Positions 17,594 through 24,144 of a stretch of DNA of 64,000 nt are shown in pieces. The first letter of the stretch is position 1. Each line of letters opens with the position of its first letter. The stretch spans positions 169,001-233,000 of the forward strand of contig JAJYFL010000003.1 of the NCBI GenBank assembly GCA_021790935.1, written 5' to 3'. Under the pieces are notes generated by a model that worked only from the letters and a program-made list of their open reading frames with translations, had not been told where the DNA came from and searched no databases. A program made the translations under genes and the position numbers. Origin of the DNA: a bacterium (GTDB lineage Bacteria > Vulcanimicrobiota > Vulcanimicrobiia > Vulcanimicrobiales > Vulcanimicrobiaceae).

Positions 17594-17620
17594 GTATCGG
17601 CCGCCGGTCCCAAAGATTCA
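17594..17620 (-). promoter_or_regulatory. Sigma-28 (FliA) promoter candidate for motA-motB
   Basis: On the minus strand TGAA (17620-17617), a 15-base spacer and GCCGATAC (17601-17594), against the consensus TAAA-N15-GCCGATAA: three of four and seven of eight matches with the ideal spacing. The -35 overlaps the flbD stop codon. The predicted start near 17587 leaves a ~43-base leader before motA. Confidence 0.65.
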
Positions 17621-17827
17621 ACCCCCACGCTCGGGTGCGGGAGGCGGGCCGTAGATCCTTCGCTTGAACTCTACGATGCGCTGTGCGATCGTCTCGATCG
17701 ATTCGCGAACGATGAACTTATTGCCCGAAGTGAGCGTCACGACGGTATCGGGCGTCGCTTCGGCTGACTCGATGAGATCCGCGTTGACCGCGATCGCCTG
17801 TCCGTTGAGGCGCGTAAGCGAAATCAT
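17618..17827 (-). CDS. flbD: FlbD family small flagellar protein (SwrD-like)
   Basis: A 69-residue protein of the FlbD/SwrD family: MISLTRLNGQAIAVNADLIE, then TPDTVVTLTSGNKFIVRES and a C-terminal helix. These proteins sit between flgE and motA or fliL in Firmicutes and related phyla and raise motor torque in Bacillus (SwrD); this is distinct from the Caulobacter regulator also named FlbD. A GAGGAAA ribosome site precedes the ATG. The position after flgE and before motA matches that pattern exactly. Confidence 0.9.
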   Translation of the reverse strand: MISLTRLNGQAIAVNADLIESAEATPDTVVTLTSGNKFIVRESIETIAQRIVEFKRRIYGPPPAPERGG

Positions 17828-17843
17828 CGTTTCCTCGCTTCTC

Positions 17844-17883
17844 CGGCGCCGGGCGGCGGCCTTCGCGGCCCCGCCCGGCGCCG
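17844..17883. repeat. 13-bp perfect stem-loop between flgE and flbD
   Basis: CGGCGCCGGGCGG at 17844-17856 is the reverse complement of 17871-17883, with a 14-base loop that itself can pair (CGGCC/GGCCG). It starts four bases after the flgE stop. No T-run follows on the minus strand, so it is more likely an mRNA-stabilising or partially terminating hairpin than a full terminator. Confidence 0.7.
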
Positions 17884-17887
17884 AGCA

Positions 17888-19381
17888 CTAGTTCTCGGAC
17901 GCGCGTAGGTTGATGAGGTCGATCAGGTTCTGGTCGGCCGTTGAGATACCGCGCGAGTTTGCCTCGAAGGCGCGCTGCGCGACGATCATCTTGGTGAACT
18001 CGGTGGCCAGCGAAACGTTGGACTGTTCGAGCGAACCTGAGATGATCGCGCCCAAACGGCCGCTGGCCGGAGCGCCGACTTGCGCCTCGCCCGAGCTGAC
18101 CGTCTGGCTGAAGGTATTGCCGCCCAGCCGATGGAGCCCGTCCTCGTTTTGGAACGTGGCCAGTGCGATCTGCGCCAGCGTCTTTTGCTGGCCGTTTGTA
18201 AACGCGCCGGTCACCGTGCCGTCTTGTCCGATCGACACGTTCGAGAGTATGCCGGCCGCATAGCCGTCCTGCGCCAGCACGTTCGCCGTCGACGTTCCCG
18301 AAAGAGCGGACATGTTCGAGAGATCCAGGCCGATGTTATCGGGGACGGCCGCGTTGTTCGAGGAGGTCGGCGGCAGCGCCGCCCCATTCCACGAGGTGAC
18401 GTCGAGAAGGTTGCCCGCCGCCGCGCTCGGAGGCGTGCCCTGCGCGTGCACGGTGGTACCCGCAGCGGTGCCCGAGGTGTTCACGAACTGACCGTTCGCA
18501 TCGAAGAACGAGTAGCCTACGGTCGCCGGAGCGGCTTGGGTCGCGGGGGCGCCGTTGACCTGTGTCCCGTCGCTGAAATACACCTCTACTTTATAGCGGG
18601 TGGCGAGAGTGTGCGAGTTGCCGGCGGCGTCGTTCATCGTCGCGGGGAGCGGGCCATCGGTAGCCGGCGGCGCCGGTACGTACACGAAGGTCGCCTGATG
18701 CGGATTCCCGAGCGAGTCGTAGATCGTCGTCGTTAGCACCTTGTTGAGGCCCGTGCCGGGCGCGTTTTGCTGCTGCGTGTACTGCGTGGAGTCCAGCGAC
18801 CCGCCGAAGCTGATGTCGAACTGTTTGTCGTTGGGCGGACCGAGCTTCACGGCGTTGCTGCCGCCGGTGGCCGTCGCTTGGTCGGCGAGCCCGATGGGAA
18901 TCGTTATCGTCGTCGGCGTGCCCGAGCTGTTCACCGTGCCGTTGGCGCCGGCTGTGTATCCCTGCACGGCCAGGCCGCTGCCCGGGTCGTACAGAACGCC
19001 GTTCGCGTTGATGGAGAACGCGCCGTCGCGCGTGTAGACCGGCGACCCGGTGCCGTTGAGGTTGTTCAAAATGAAAAACCCGTCGCCGTTTATCGCCATA
19101 TCCGTATTGATGCCGGTCGTCTCCAACCCGCCTTGCGCGAAGTTGGTGTCCACTGAGTTCGTCTTCACGCCAAGGCCTAAGTCTTGCGGGTTGATCCCGC
19201 CGCTCGTCTGCGTCGGGCCCGACGCGAACCCTTGAGACTGGTAGAACAGGTCCGCGAACGTCATGCGCTGGCCTTTGAAGCCGTACGTGCCGACGTTCGC
19301 GATGTTGTTGGAGATCAGGTCGATCTGGCTCTGATATGCGTCCAGACCGCTGACCCCCGTGAACATCGAATCGAATGCCAT
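17888..19381 (-). CDS. flgE: Flagellar hook protein FlgE
   Basis: A 497-residue hook subunit. The N-terminal rod-like motif FTGVSGLDAYQSQIDLISNN and IANVGTYGFKGQRMTFADL, and the C-terminal helix LATEFTKMIVAQRAFEANSR...LIDLINLR, form the D0 domain shared by axial proteins. The middle is a Ser/Thr/Gly/Ala-rich beta domain (D1/D2). Secreted through the type III gate, it polymerises into the hook. AAAGG precedes the ATG. Upstream, instead of a direct junction to its neighbour, there is a 166-bp inverted-repeat element. Confidence 0.96.
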   Translation of the reverse strand: MAFDSMFTGVSGLDAYQSQIDLISNNIANVGTYGFKGQRMTFADLFYQSQGFASGPTQTSGGINPQDLGLGVKTNSVDTNFAQGGLETTGINTDMAINGDGFFILNNLNGTGSPVYTRDGAFSINANGVLYDPGSGLAVQGYTAGANGTVNSSGTPTTITIPIGLADQATATGGSNAVKLGPPNDKQFDISFGGSLDSTQYTQQQNAPGTGLNKVLTTTIYDSLGNPHQATFVYVPAPPATDGPLPATMNDAAGNSHTLATRYKVEVYFSDGTQVNGAPATQAAPATVGYSFFDANGQFVNTSGTAAGTTVHAQGTPPSAAAGNLLDVTSWNGAALPPTSSNNAAVPDNIGLDLSNMSALSGTSTANVLAQDGYAAGILSNVSIGQDGTVTGAFTNGQQKTLAQIALATFQNEDGLHRLGGNTFSQTVSSGEAQVGAPASGRLGAIISGSLEQSNVSLATEFTKMIVAQRAFEANSRGISTADQNLIDLINLRASEN

Positions 19382-19494
19382 TGCGTTGACCTTTCTCTCG
19401 AGGATCCGCAGCGCCTCTGTCGATCGACGCCGCGGCCGAGGCTCCGCAAGCGGTCCGCCTCAGTAAAGTAAAGAATGCGGCAGCGCTTCTGCCC

Positions 19495-19660
19495 TAGGAG
19501 TTTGTCTGACTTGAGCGCGTTTCCGTCTCCGGGTCGCTTTTTGCCGAATACATCGTTGCTCATCAGTCACGAAGCTACGGCTTCGCTCCTTCTTCGCGCC
19601 TCGTCTTCGAACAAAAATCGCCTCCGGATCCAAAAACGGCCCAAGTCAGACAAACTCCTA
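19495..19660. mobile_element. MITE-like element, copy 1, with TAGGAG terminal inverted repeats
   Basis: A 166-base element ending in perfect 19-base inverted repeats: TAGGAGTTTGTCTGACTTG at 19495-19513 and its reverse complement at 19642-19660. The outermost TA on both sides could be a duplicated target, as made by IS630/Tc1-mariner-type transposases. Its interior shares with the copy at 42825-43045 a stretch containing CGTTGCTCATCAGTCACG and a GAAGC-tacg-GCTTC hairpin. It carries no transposase. Its right end supplies the TAG stop of the upstream gene (19658-19660). It separates that gene from flgE. Confidence 0.85.
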
Positions 19661-20056
19661 AATAATCGCCGCGGAATCGATGTTCGTAAAGACGTTCTCC
19701 TTCATCGATTCTCCGTCCACGGCGGTAATGACGGTGCGGTTTTGAATGCTCACCACCATCGCAACATTGCGAAGCATGAAGAGCGACTGTTTCGCACCTT
19801 TAGCCGCGGCCTTATCCGCCATAGCGTTCATTCGCGCAACGTCCTCGCTGCTGAGATTGATGTCGCGAGATTGGAGCCGCGCCATGGCGTGTGCCGAAAA
19901 CTTGAGCGCGCCCGTCGCATGCGTCTGCTTCTCGAGCACCTGGCGAAAGTTCGGTGCCGACGTAGGCGGAATCGAAACGGGCTTCCCGGCCGGACGCGCT
20001 GCCGGCGCCGGAAGGATGCTCGGGCTGTTGACGGCGCTGATATCCTTGGGGTCCAC
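19658..20056 (-). CDS. TIGR02530-type flagellar operon protein
   Basis: A 132-residue protein of the small flagellar family found between flgD and flgE in many Firmicutes-like clusters. Key parts are LKFSAHAMARLQSRDINLSS, then KAAAKGAKQSLFMLRNVAMV and the ending TAVDGESMKENVFTNIDSAA. Its exact job is unknown; position suggests hook assembly. The protein ends where the family normally ends, so it is not truncated, yet its TAG stop consists of the first three bases of the inverted-repeat element. It begins two bases after the flgD stop. Confidence 0.88.
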   Translation of the reverse strand: MDPKDISAVNSPSILPAPAARPAGKPVSIPPTSAPNFRQVLEKQTHATGALKFSAHAMARLQSRDINLSSEDVARMNAMADKAAAKGAKQSLFMLRNVAMVVSIQNRTVITAVDGESMKENVFTNIDSAAII

Positions 20057-20058
20057 GA

Positions 20059-20544
20059 TTAGCCGCCGATGCCCACGATCTGGCCGGTGCTGAAGAGCAG
20101 CGGTTGACCGTTACTATCGGCAATCGGATTGCCGCTCGCGTCGTTCATCGAGAAGTACGGCGCTCCGTTTTGCACGGAGATCGACGCGACGGTCCCGGTG
20201 ACGGTCGAGGAGTTTCCGGTCCCGTTAGGCGTTACCACGGTGACCGACTTCCCGATCAGCGTCGACGCTTGCAACACGCCGAAGTTGGACTGGAAGTTTT
20301 GGAAAGAGGTGTCGAGTTGATTTTGCGCCTGCAGCGTCGAGAACTGCGCGAGTTGCGCGACCGATTGGGTATCGCTCATCGGCTGGAGCGGATCTTGGTT
20401 CTGTAACTCCGTCGTCAGGAGTTGAAGGAACGCGTTTGCGCCGAGCTGCTGCACGGGCGATTGCGACGACGAGGTCGGCTGGTTGGTTTGCGTAACCGGA
20501 GTCGCGGGCGTTGTCCCCGTCATTCCGGCGAGGGAAGTCAGCAT
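20059..20544 (-). CDS. flgD: Flagellar hook capping protein FlgD (short form)
   Basis: A 161-residue protein with the FlgD N-terminal signature LGANAFLQLLTTELQNQDPL followed by PMSDTQSVAQLAQFSTLQAQ and a short beta-rich end (TLIGKSVTVVTPNG...). It caps the growing hook so FlgE can polymerise. Enteric FlgD is ~230 residues with extra Ig/Tudor domains; this is the short type common in Gram-positive-like clusters. AGGAG precedes the ATG at 20544. The neighbours fliK and flgE fit. Confidence 0.93.
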   Translation of the reverse strand: MLTSLAGMTGTTPATPVTQTNQPTSSSQSPVQQLGANAFLQLLTTELQNQDPLQPMSDTQSVAQLAQFSTLQAQNQLDTSFQNFQSNFGVLQASTLIGKSVTVVTPNGTGNSSTVTGTVASISVQNGAPYFSMNDASGNPIADSNGQPLLFSTGQIVGIGG

Positions 20545-20553
20545 ATCGTTCTC

Positions 20554-21921
20554 CTATGCCAGGTGGTTGAGTAGCCCGATGCCTCCGCGGGGAGGTGCCG
20601 GTGAAGCCCATCGGGGTTCGATCCATTCCCCGCCGCCGGGCTGACCGGGCGGACGAGGCACGTCTCCGAAGTGACCGTGACGGGATCCGGGTTCGCCGAA
20701 TTGCTGCTGGCCGGAGCCATGCGCGTTTCCGCCGGAGACGTCGACCGAGAAGTGCCCGAGCGATAGCCCGGCATCGGCCAAGGCCCGTGCCAGTTGGTGC
20801 TGGTGAGCGAGCAGCATGTCGCGAACGTCCGCGCTCTGCGCGGTGATACTCGCCCCGATCGTTCCGCCGGTCACGGTAAGATTGAGCGAAACGTCGCCCA
20901 AGTGCTCCGGCTGCAACCGCAGCCGAAGCCGCGAAGTCGCGCCGTCGCTATGCAGCCTGATGCCCACCACCATCTGCTCGATGACGAGCTGCGGGTCGAC
21001 CGGAACGTGAGCGGGCGCAGGGCCAGGTGGGAGCGGACCCGTTGCCGGCGCGGATGCAGGATGCGCCGGCAAGGCTGCGAGTTGCGCCGCGAAGTTCGCC
21101 GTATCCCCGGCCGCGCCGGCGACGCGCGCGCCGGCCAACCCGCTCTTTACAGGCGTTCCGCCGAACGCGAACGACGGCGTGCGCCCGCCCTCGCCCCCGC
21201 CGTGCGCATCGCCACGCGCGGCGGTGCCCTCGGCGATGACGCTCGATAGCCGCGCGAGAGGCGGGGCCGGCGCTTGGGCGGTCGTCTTCACGCCCGCTTG
21301 CGCCGCACGACCGAGCATGCGCGCAAGAATATCCGGCGTCTCCTGCGGCACCGGAAGCGAATGGAGCACGCCGGCCTCTGCGGCCTGCGTCTGCGGCTTT
21401 GGAGCGGGCATAGCGCCGCGCAGCAACGCTTCGACGAGCGGAGCGAGCCGCGCCGAACCGGTGGCCGGAATCTTCGTTTGCTGGGCCGGGAGTTCTCTCG
21501 CCGCGTTGGCGTCCAAGACCTTTCCCGAGATTCGTTTCTGCTGCCCTGCATCCGGTCGTTCCGTCTCCCTCGCCAGCACGCTCAGAAGGTCTCCGAGTCG
21601 TTGAGCGAGGGCCGAGACTTGCTCGGCGGTGCCGCTCTCCGGCGGCGATCCCCTTGGTGGGGCGAGCGCCGAAGCGATATGGTGTGCGAGCGTATCGCGC
21701 GCCGTGCCGCGGATCTCGCTCGGCAGCGCGGCCGCCAATCGAGCCGCGATCTGCGCGCCAAGAGCCGCAGCCAGTTGCGCCGGCATATCGGACGCGACCG
21801 GCGTGATGCCGAGTTTCATCCGAAGCGTGGCGCCGAAGTGCACCCCCCCTTTCAATTTCGGTAATCCGGCTAACTCCGTCAGGCCGTTGCCGGCCGAGAG
21901 CATACCGCCCGCGGGTCTCAC
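20554..21921 (-). CDS. fliK: Flagellar hook-length control protein FliK
   Basis: A protein of about 455 residues (465 if it starts at an ATT, see below). The N-terminal two thirds are Ala/Pro-rich and disordered, as expected for the FliK ruler. The C-terminal Flg_hook domain is clear: LRLRLQPEHLGDVSLNLTVT and ADVRDMLLAHQHQLARALADAGLSL (split here). It is secreted, measures hook length and triggers the FlhB switch. The first GTG is at 21921, but the only ribosome site, a perfect AAGGAGGTGA at 21965-21974, lies too far upstream; an in-frame ATT at 21951 is a possible true start. It follows the DAHP synthase gene on the same strand. Confidence 0.9.
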   Translation of the reverse strand: MRPAGGMLSAGNGLTELAGLPKLKGGVHFGATLRMKLGITPVASDMPAQLAAALGAQIAARLAAALPSEIRGTARDTLAHHIASALAPPRGSPPESGTAEQVSALAQRLGDLLSVLARETERPDAGQQKRISGKVLDANAARELPAQQTKIPATGSARLAPLVEALLRGAMPAPKPQTQAAEAGVLHSLPVPQETPDILARMLGRAAQAGVKTTAQAPAPPLARLSSVIAEGTAARGDAHGGGEGGRTPSFAFGGTPVKSGLAGARVAGAAGDTANFAAQLAALPAHPASAPATGPLPPGPAPAHVPVDPQLVIEQMVVGIRLHSDGATSRLRLRLQPEHLGDVSLNLTVTGGTIGASITAQSADVRDMLLAHQHQLARALADAGLSLGHFSVDVSGGNAHGSGQQQFGEPGSRHGHFGDVPRPPGQPGGGEWIEPRWASPAPPRGGIGLLNHLA

Positions 21922-21964
21922 CGCGGCAGCCGTAAGGTTCGATAACTGAATGCTCGTGTGGAAC

Positions 21965-21974
21965 TCACCTCCTT
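21965..21974 (-). promoter_or_regulatory. Perfect Shine-Dalgarno sequence without a canonical start nearby
   Basis: AAGGAGGTGA on the minus strand matches the 16S rRNA 3' end fully, but no ATG, GTG or TTG in the fliK frame follows at normal spacing. The nearest in-frame option is an ATT at 21951 (13 bases after the motif's end). It probably serves fliK. Confidence 0.6.
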
Positions 21975-21996
21975 GTCTCTAAGGCTCGTACTCTTT

Positions 21997-22815
21997 TCAT
22001 CGGCATGCCGCCAACGAAAACTGAGGCCGCACCATGGCATCGAGCCGGCTCATCAGGTGCTCGAAGCCCGCAAAGTCGAGCGACTGCTCGGCGTCGGAGA
22101 GCGCCGCACCCGGATCGGGATGGACCTCGACGATCGCGCCGTCGAGCCCGGCAGCTGCGGCGGCCAGGACCAGCGGCTCGACGAGCGTGCGGCGGCCCGT
22201 GGCGTGGCTGGGGTCCGCAATAACCGGCAGATGCGTGAGCTCCTTAAGCCGCAAGGCTCCCCCTATGTCGAAGAGGTTGCGCGTCTGCGGATCGAAACCG
22301 CGCACCCCGCGCTCGCACAAGACGACGTTGGGGTTACCCTCGAGCAATACGTACTCGGCAGCGTAGAGCAGCTCGTCGAGCGTCGCCGCAGCCGACCGCT
22401 TGAGCAGGATGGGTTTGTGGGTCCGTGCCGCGGCGCGCAGCAGCGCGAAGTTCTGCATGTTCCGCGCGCCGATTTGGATCATCGCCACATGCTCGCACAG
22501 CACGGAGAGTTGCGATTCCGCGAGAGCCTCCACCACTGCGGGCAACCCCGATTGCGCGCTCGCGCGCGCGATCATCCCGACACCTTCGTCCCCGAGGCCC
22601 TGGAACGCGTACGGCGACGTGCGCGGTTTATACGCACCGCCGCGCAGCATCTGCGCGCCGCAGCGCTCGACGAATTCGGCCGTCGAAGCGATCTGCGCGC
22701 GGCCTTCGACCGCGCACGGCCCGGCGATCATCACGAATCCGCCGTCACCGAAGGCGGCACTGCCAACCCGGACGATCGAGCGTTCCGCCACGCTCTTGCT
22801 CGCTAATGTGTACAC
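21997..22815 (-). CDS. aroF: 3-deoxy-7-phosphoheptulonate (DAHP) synthase, type I-beta
   Basis: A 272-residue enzyme condensing phosphoenolpyruvate and erythrose 4-phosphate, the first step of the shikimate pathway. It has AGPCAVEG, RGGAYKPRTSPYAFQGLG, the GARNMQNF strand and ADPSHATGRR, as in the KDO8P-synthase-like I-beta class. There is no extra N-terminal ferredoxin-like or chorismate-mutase regulatory domain, so allosteric control may be absent. It starts at GTG 22815 with AGGGG seven bases upstream. Control appears to act in the leader: promoter, Trp/Tyr-rich peptide and hairpin precede it. The fliK ribosome site lies 22 bases after its stop. Confidence 0.93.
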   Translation of the reverse strand: MYTLASKSVAERSIVRVGSAAFGDGGFVMIAGPCAVEGRAQIASTAEFVERCGAQMLRGGAYKPRTSPYAFQGLGDEGVGMIARASAQSGLPAVVEALAESQLSVLCEHVAMIQIGARNMQNFALLRAAARTHKPILLKRSAAATLDELLYAAEYVLLEGNPNVVLCERGVRGFDPQTRNLFDIGGALRLKELTHLPVIADPSHATGRRTLVEPLVLAAAAAGLDGAIVEVHPDPGAALSDAEQSLDFAGFEHLMSRLDAMVRPQFSLAACR

Positions 22816-22844
22816 GTTGGGACCCCTGCAATCTTTACAACGAA

Positions 22845-22872
22845 GAAGGCCGCCCGGTAAGGGGCGGCCTTC
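22845..22872 (-). terminator. Attenuator hairpin before DAHP synthase
   Basis: An 11-base perfect stem: GAAGGCCGCCC (22845-22855) pairs with GGGCGGCCTTC (22862-22872) around a six-base loop. On the minus strand it lies 40 bases after the leader-peptide stop and 30 bases before the synthase start, followed by a weak T-rich run (TTCTTCGTTGT). The placement is that of an amino-acid attenuator. Confidence 0.75.
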
Positions 22873-22911
22873 GAAAGTTCGTATACGGATGTTCGAAACA
22901 GCGCGCTTAAC

Positions 22912-22977
22912 TCACCGGCACCACGAGTGCGGCGTCTGCCACCAATACGAGTAAGAGCGCGAAACCGAAACCGTCAT
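22912..22977 (-). CDS. Aromatic amino acid leader peptide (attenuator, 21 residues)
   Basis: A 22-codon open frame from ATG 22977 to TGA 22912 encoding Tyr9, Tyr11, Trp12, Trp13 and Trp19 among 21 residues. The core reads SRSYSYWWQTPHSW. Three Trp codons in so short a peptide, just ahead of a strong hairpin and the first enzyme of aromatic synthesis, is the signature of transcription attenuation: ribosome stalling on scarce Trp-tRNA (or Tyr-tRNA) would prevent hairpin formation. No Shine-Dalgarno is visible; the predicted transcription start falls at or one to two bases before the ATG, so the peptide is probably translated from a leaderless transcript. Confidence 0.8.
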   Translation of the reverse strand: MTVSVSRSYSYWWQTPHSWCR

Positions 22978-22985
22978 TGTGAGGC

Positions 22986-23014
22986 AATCTATCACGCCCC
23001 GATGCCCGTGTCAA
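22986..23014 (-). promoter_or_regulatory. Strong housekeeping promoter for the leader-DAHP synthase transcript
   Basis: On the minus strand a perfect TTGACA (23014-23009), a 17-base spacer and TAGATT (22991-22986). The +1 would be close to 22979-22977, i.e. at the leader-peptide ATG. The -35 lies just four bases from the left flanking direct repeat of the repeat array. Confidence 0.75.
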
Positions 23015-23017
23015 GCG

Positions 23018-23073
23018 CCAAACCAGCACTCGCCCTTCGCCCTTCGCCCTTCGACAAGCTCAGGGTGACACGG
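23018..23073 (+). repeat. Left flanking direct repeat (contains CCCTTCGACAAGCTCAGG)
   Basis: This 56-base stretch matches 23518-23567 base for base apart from one six-base indel after CCAAACCAGC. It holds three CCCTTCG units and the dispersed motif CCCTTCGACAAGCTCAGG followed by GTGACACGG. The two copies bracket the array at 23102-23512 in direct orientation. Confidence 0.85.
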
Positions 23074-23101
23074 TGACGCGCGTAGCACGAGACGCAGCTA
23101 G

Positions 23102-23512
23102 CGGCGCTCGTTATGCGACGGTCCCGCGCGAGGGGCGAGGAGGGTGCGGCACGAGCGGCTGTGACCGACGAGCGAAGCCAGGATTGGCGGAGCGAGGAAC
23201 GGCGCTCGTTATGCGACGGTCCCGCGCGAGGGGCGAGGAGGGTGCGGCACGAGCGGCTGTGACCGACGAGCGAAGCCAGGATGGCGAGAGCGAGGAGGCA
23301 CAGCAGTAGGAGCGCAGCCAGGATGGCGGAGCGACGAACGGCGCTCGTTATGCGACGGTCCCGCGCGAGGGGCGAGGAGGGTGTGGCACGAGCGGCTGTG
23401 ACCGACGAGCGAAGCCAGGATGGCGAGAGCGAGGAGGCACAGCAGTAGGAGCGCAGCCAGGATGGCGGAGCGACGAACGGCGCTCGTGCCACACCCTCCT
23501 CGCCCCTCGCGC
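23102..23512. repeat. Tandem array of the hairpin repeat, ending in an inverted arm (copy 2)
   Basis: Three direct units begin GGCGCTCGTTATGCGACGGT near 23102, 23200 and 23339. The first is ~98 bases and lacks ~40 bases; the second and third are ~138 bases. The last unit forms a hairpin element: arms 23363-23394 and 23481-23512 are perfect 32-base reverse complements around an 86-base core (23395-23480). That core differs from the 11.6-kb copy at only a few bases, although the arms differ. Open frames in all six frames here are Arg/Ser-rich repeats and not credible genes. The block fills the gap between trpG and the DAHP synthase promoter. Confidence 0.85.
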
Positions 23513-23517
23513 GCGCA

Positions 23518-23567
23518 CCAAACCAGCCCTTCGCCCTTCGCCCTTCGACAAGCTCAGGGTGACACGG
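23518..23567 (+). repeat. Right flanking direct repeat (contains CCCTTCGACAAGCTCAGG)
   Basis: Partner of 23018-23073, in direct orientation, starting CCAAACCAGCCCTTCG. It ends one base before the trpG stop codon on the opposite strand, so the array abuts the gene end. Confidence 0.85.
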
Positions 23568-23568
23568 C

Positions 23569-24144
23569 TTATAGGGCTGATAGGAAGTTGCGGACGAGGG
23601 CGTCGCCCGCTTCGCTCAAGATCGACTCGGGATGAAACTGCACCGCGTGAATCGGGAGCTGGCGGTGAACCACGCCTTGAATGACGCCGTCCTCACTGCG
23701 GGCGGTAACCCGCAGGACCGCCGGCAGCGTTGCCGGCTCGAGGCAGAGCGAATGGTAGCGCGTGGCGACGAGCGGATTCGGCAGCCCGGCGAAGAGACCG
23801 GTGCCGTCGTGGACGATCTGCGACGTCTTCCCGTGCATGAGCTTCGGCGCGTGCGTCACGCAGCCGCCGAAGGCCTCGCCCACGGCCTGCAAGCCGAGGC
23901 AGACACCCAGTACCGGGAGACGCAGCGCGGCGGCGGCGCGCAGCACCGCGAGCATTAGGGGCGCGTCGCTCGGCCTGCCGGGCCCCGGTCCCACGACCAG
24001 CGCATCGTACCGATCGAGCGGCGCCTCTGCCAGGCGCTCCTCGTCGTTCAGAGCGACGTCGACGTCGGCGCCTTGCGAGGCGATCAGATGCACGACGTTA
24101 TACGTGAACGAATCGAAGTTGTCGACGAAAAGCACCCGTTTCAA
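23569..24144 (-). CDS. trpG: Anthranilate synthase glutamine amidotransferase subunit TrpG
   Basis: A 191-residue class I glutamine amidotransferase: FVDNFDSFTYNVVHL at the start, oxyanion strand VVGPGPGRPSDAP, nucleophile Cys at about residue 82 in GVCLGLQAVGEAFGG, and the His/Glu pair in HAVQFHPES. It provides ammonia to TrpE for anthranilate, and may double as PabA for folate. The start is a TTG at 24144 overlapping the trpE stop as TTGA, which gives the normal family length; a GTG three codons later would cut the first strand. Its stop abuts the repeat array. Confidence 0.93.
   Translation of the reverse strand: MKRVLFVDNFDSFTYNVVHLIASQGADVDVALNDEERLAEAPLDRYDALVVGPGPGRPSDAPLMLAVLRAAAALRLPVLGVCLGLQAVGEAFGGCVTHAPKLMHGKTSQIVHDGTGLFAGLPNPLVATRYHSLCLEPATLPAVLRVTARSEDGVIQGVVHRQLPIHAVQFHPESILSEAGDALVRNFLSAL

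Noticed and set aside
23102-23512. CRISPR array
   Set aside because: Units are ~98-138 bases with nearly identical sequence throughout and no short repeat/unique spacer alternation; no cas genes nearby.
23073-23635. Several open frames of 60-170 codons in the repeat array
   Set aside because: All consist of Arg/Ser/Ala-rich repeats mirroring the tandem units, occur on both strands, and have no ribosome site or family match.
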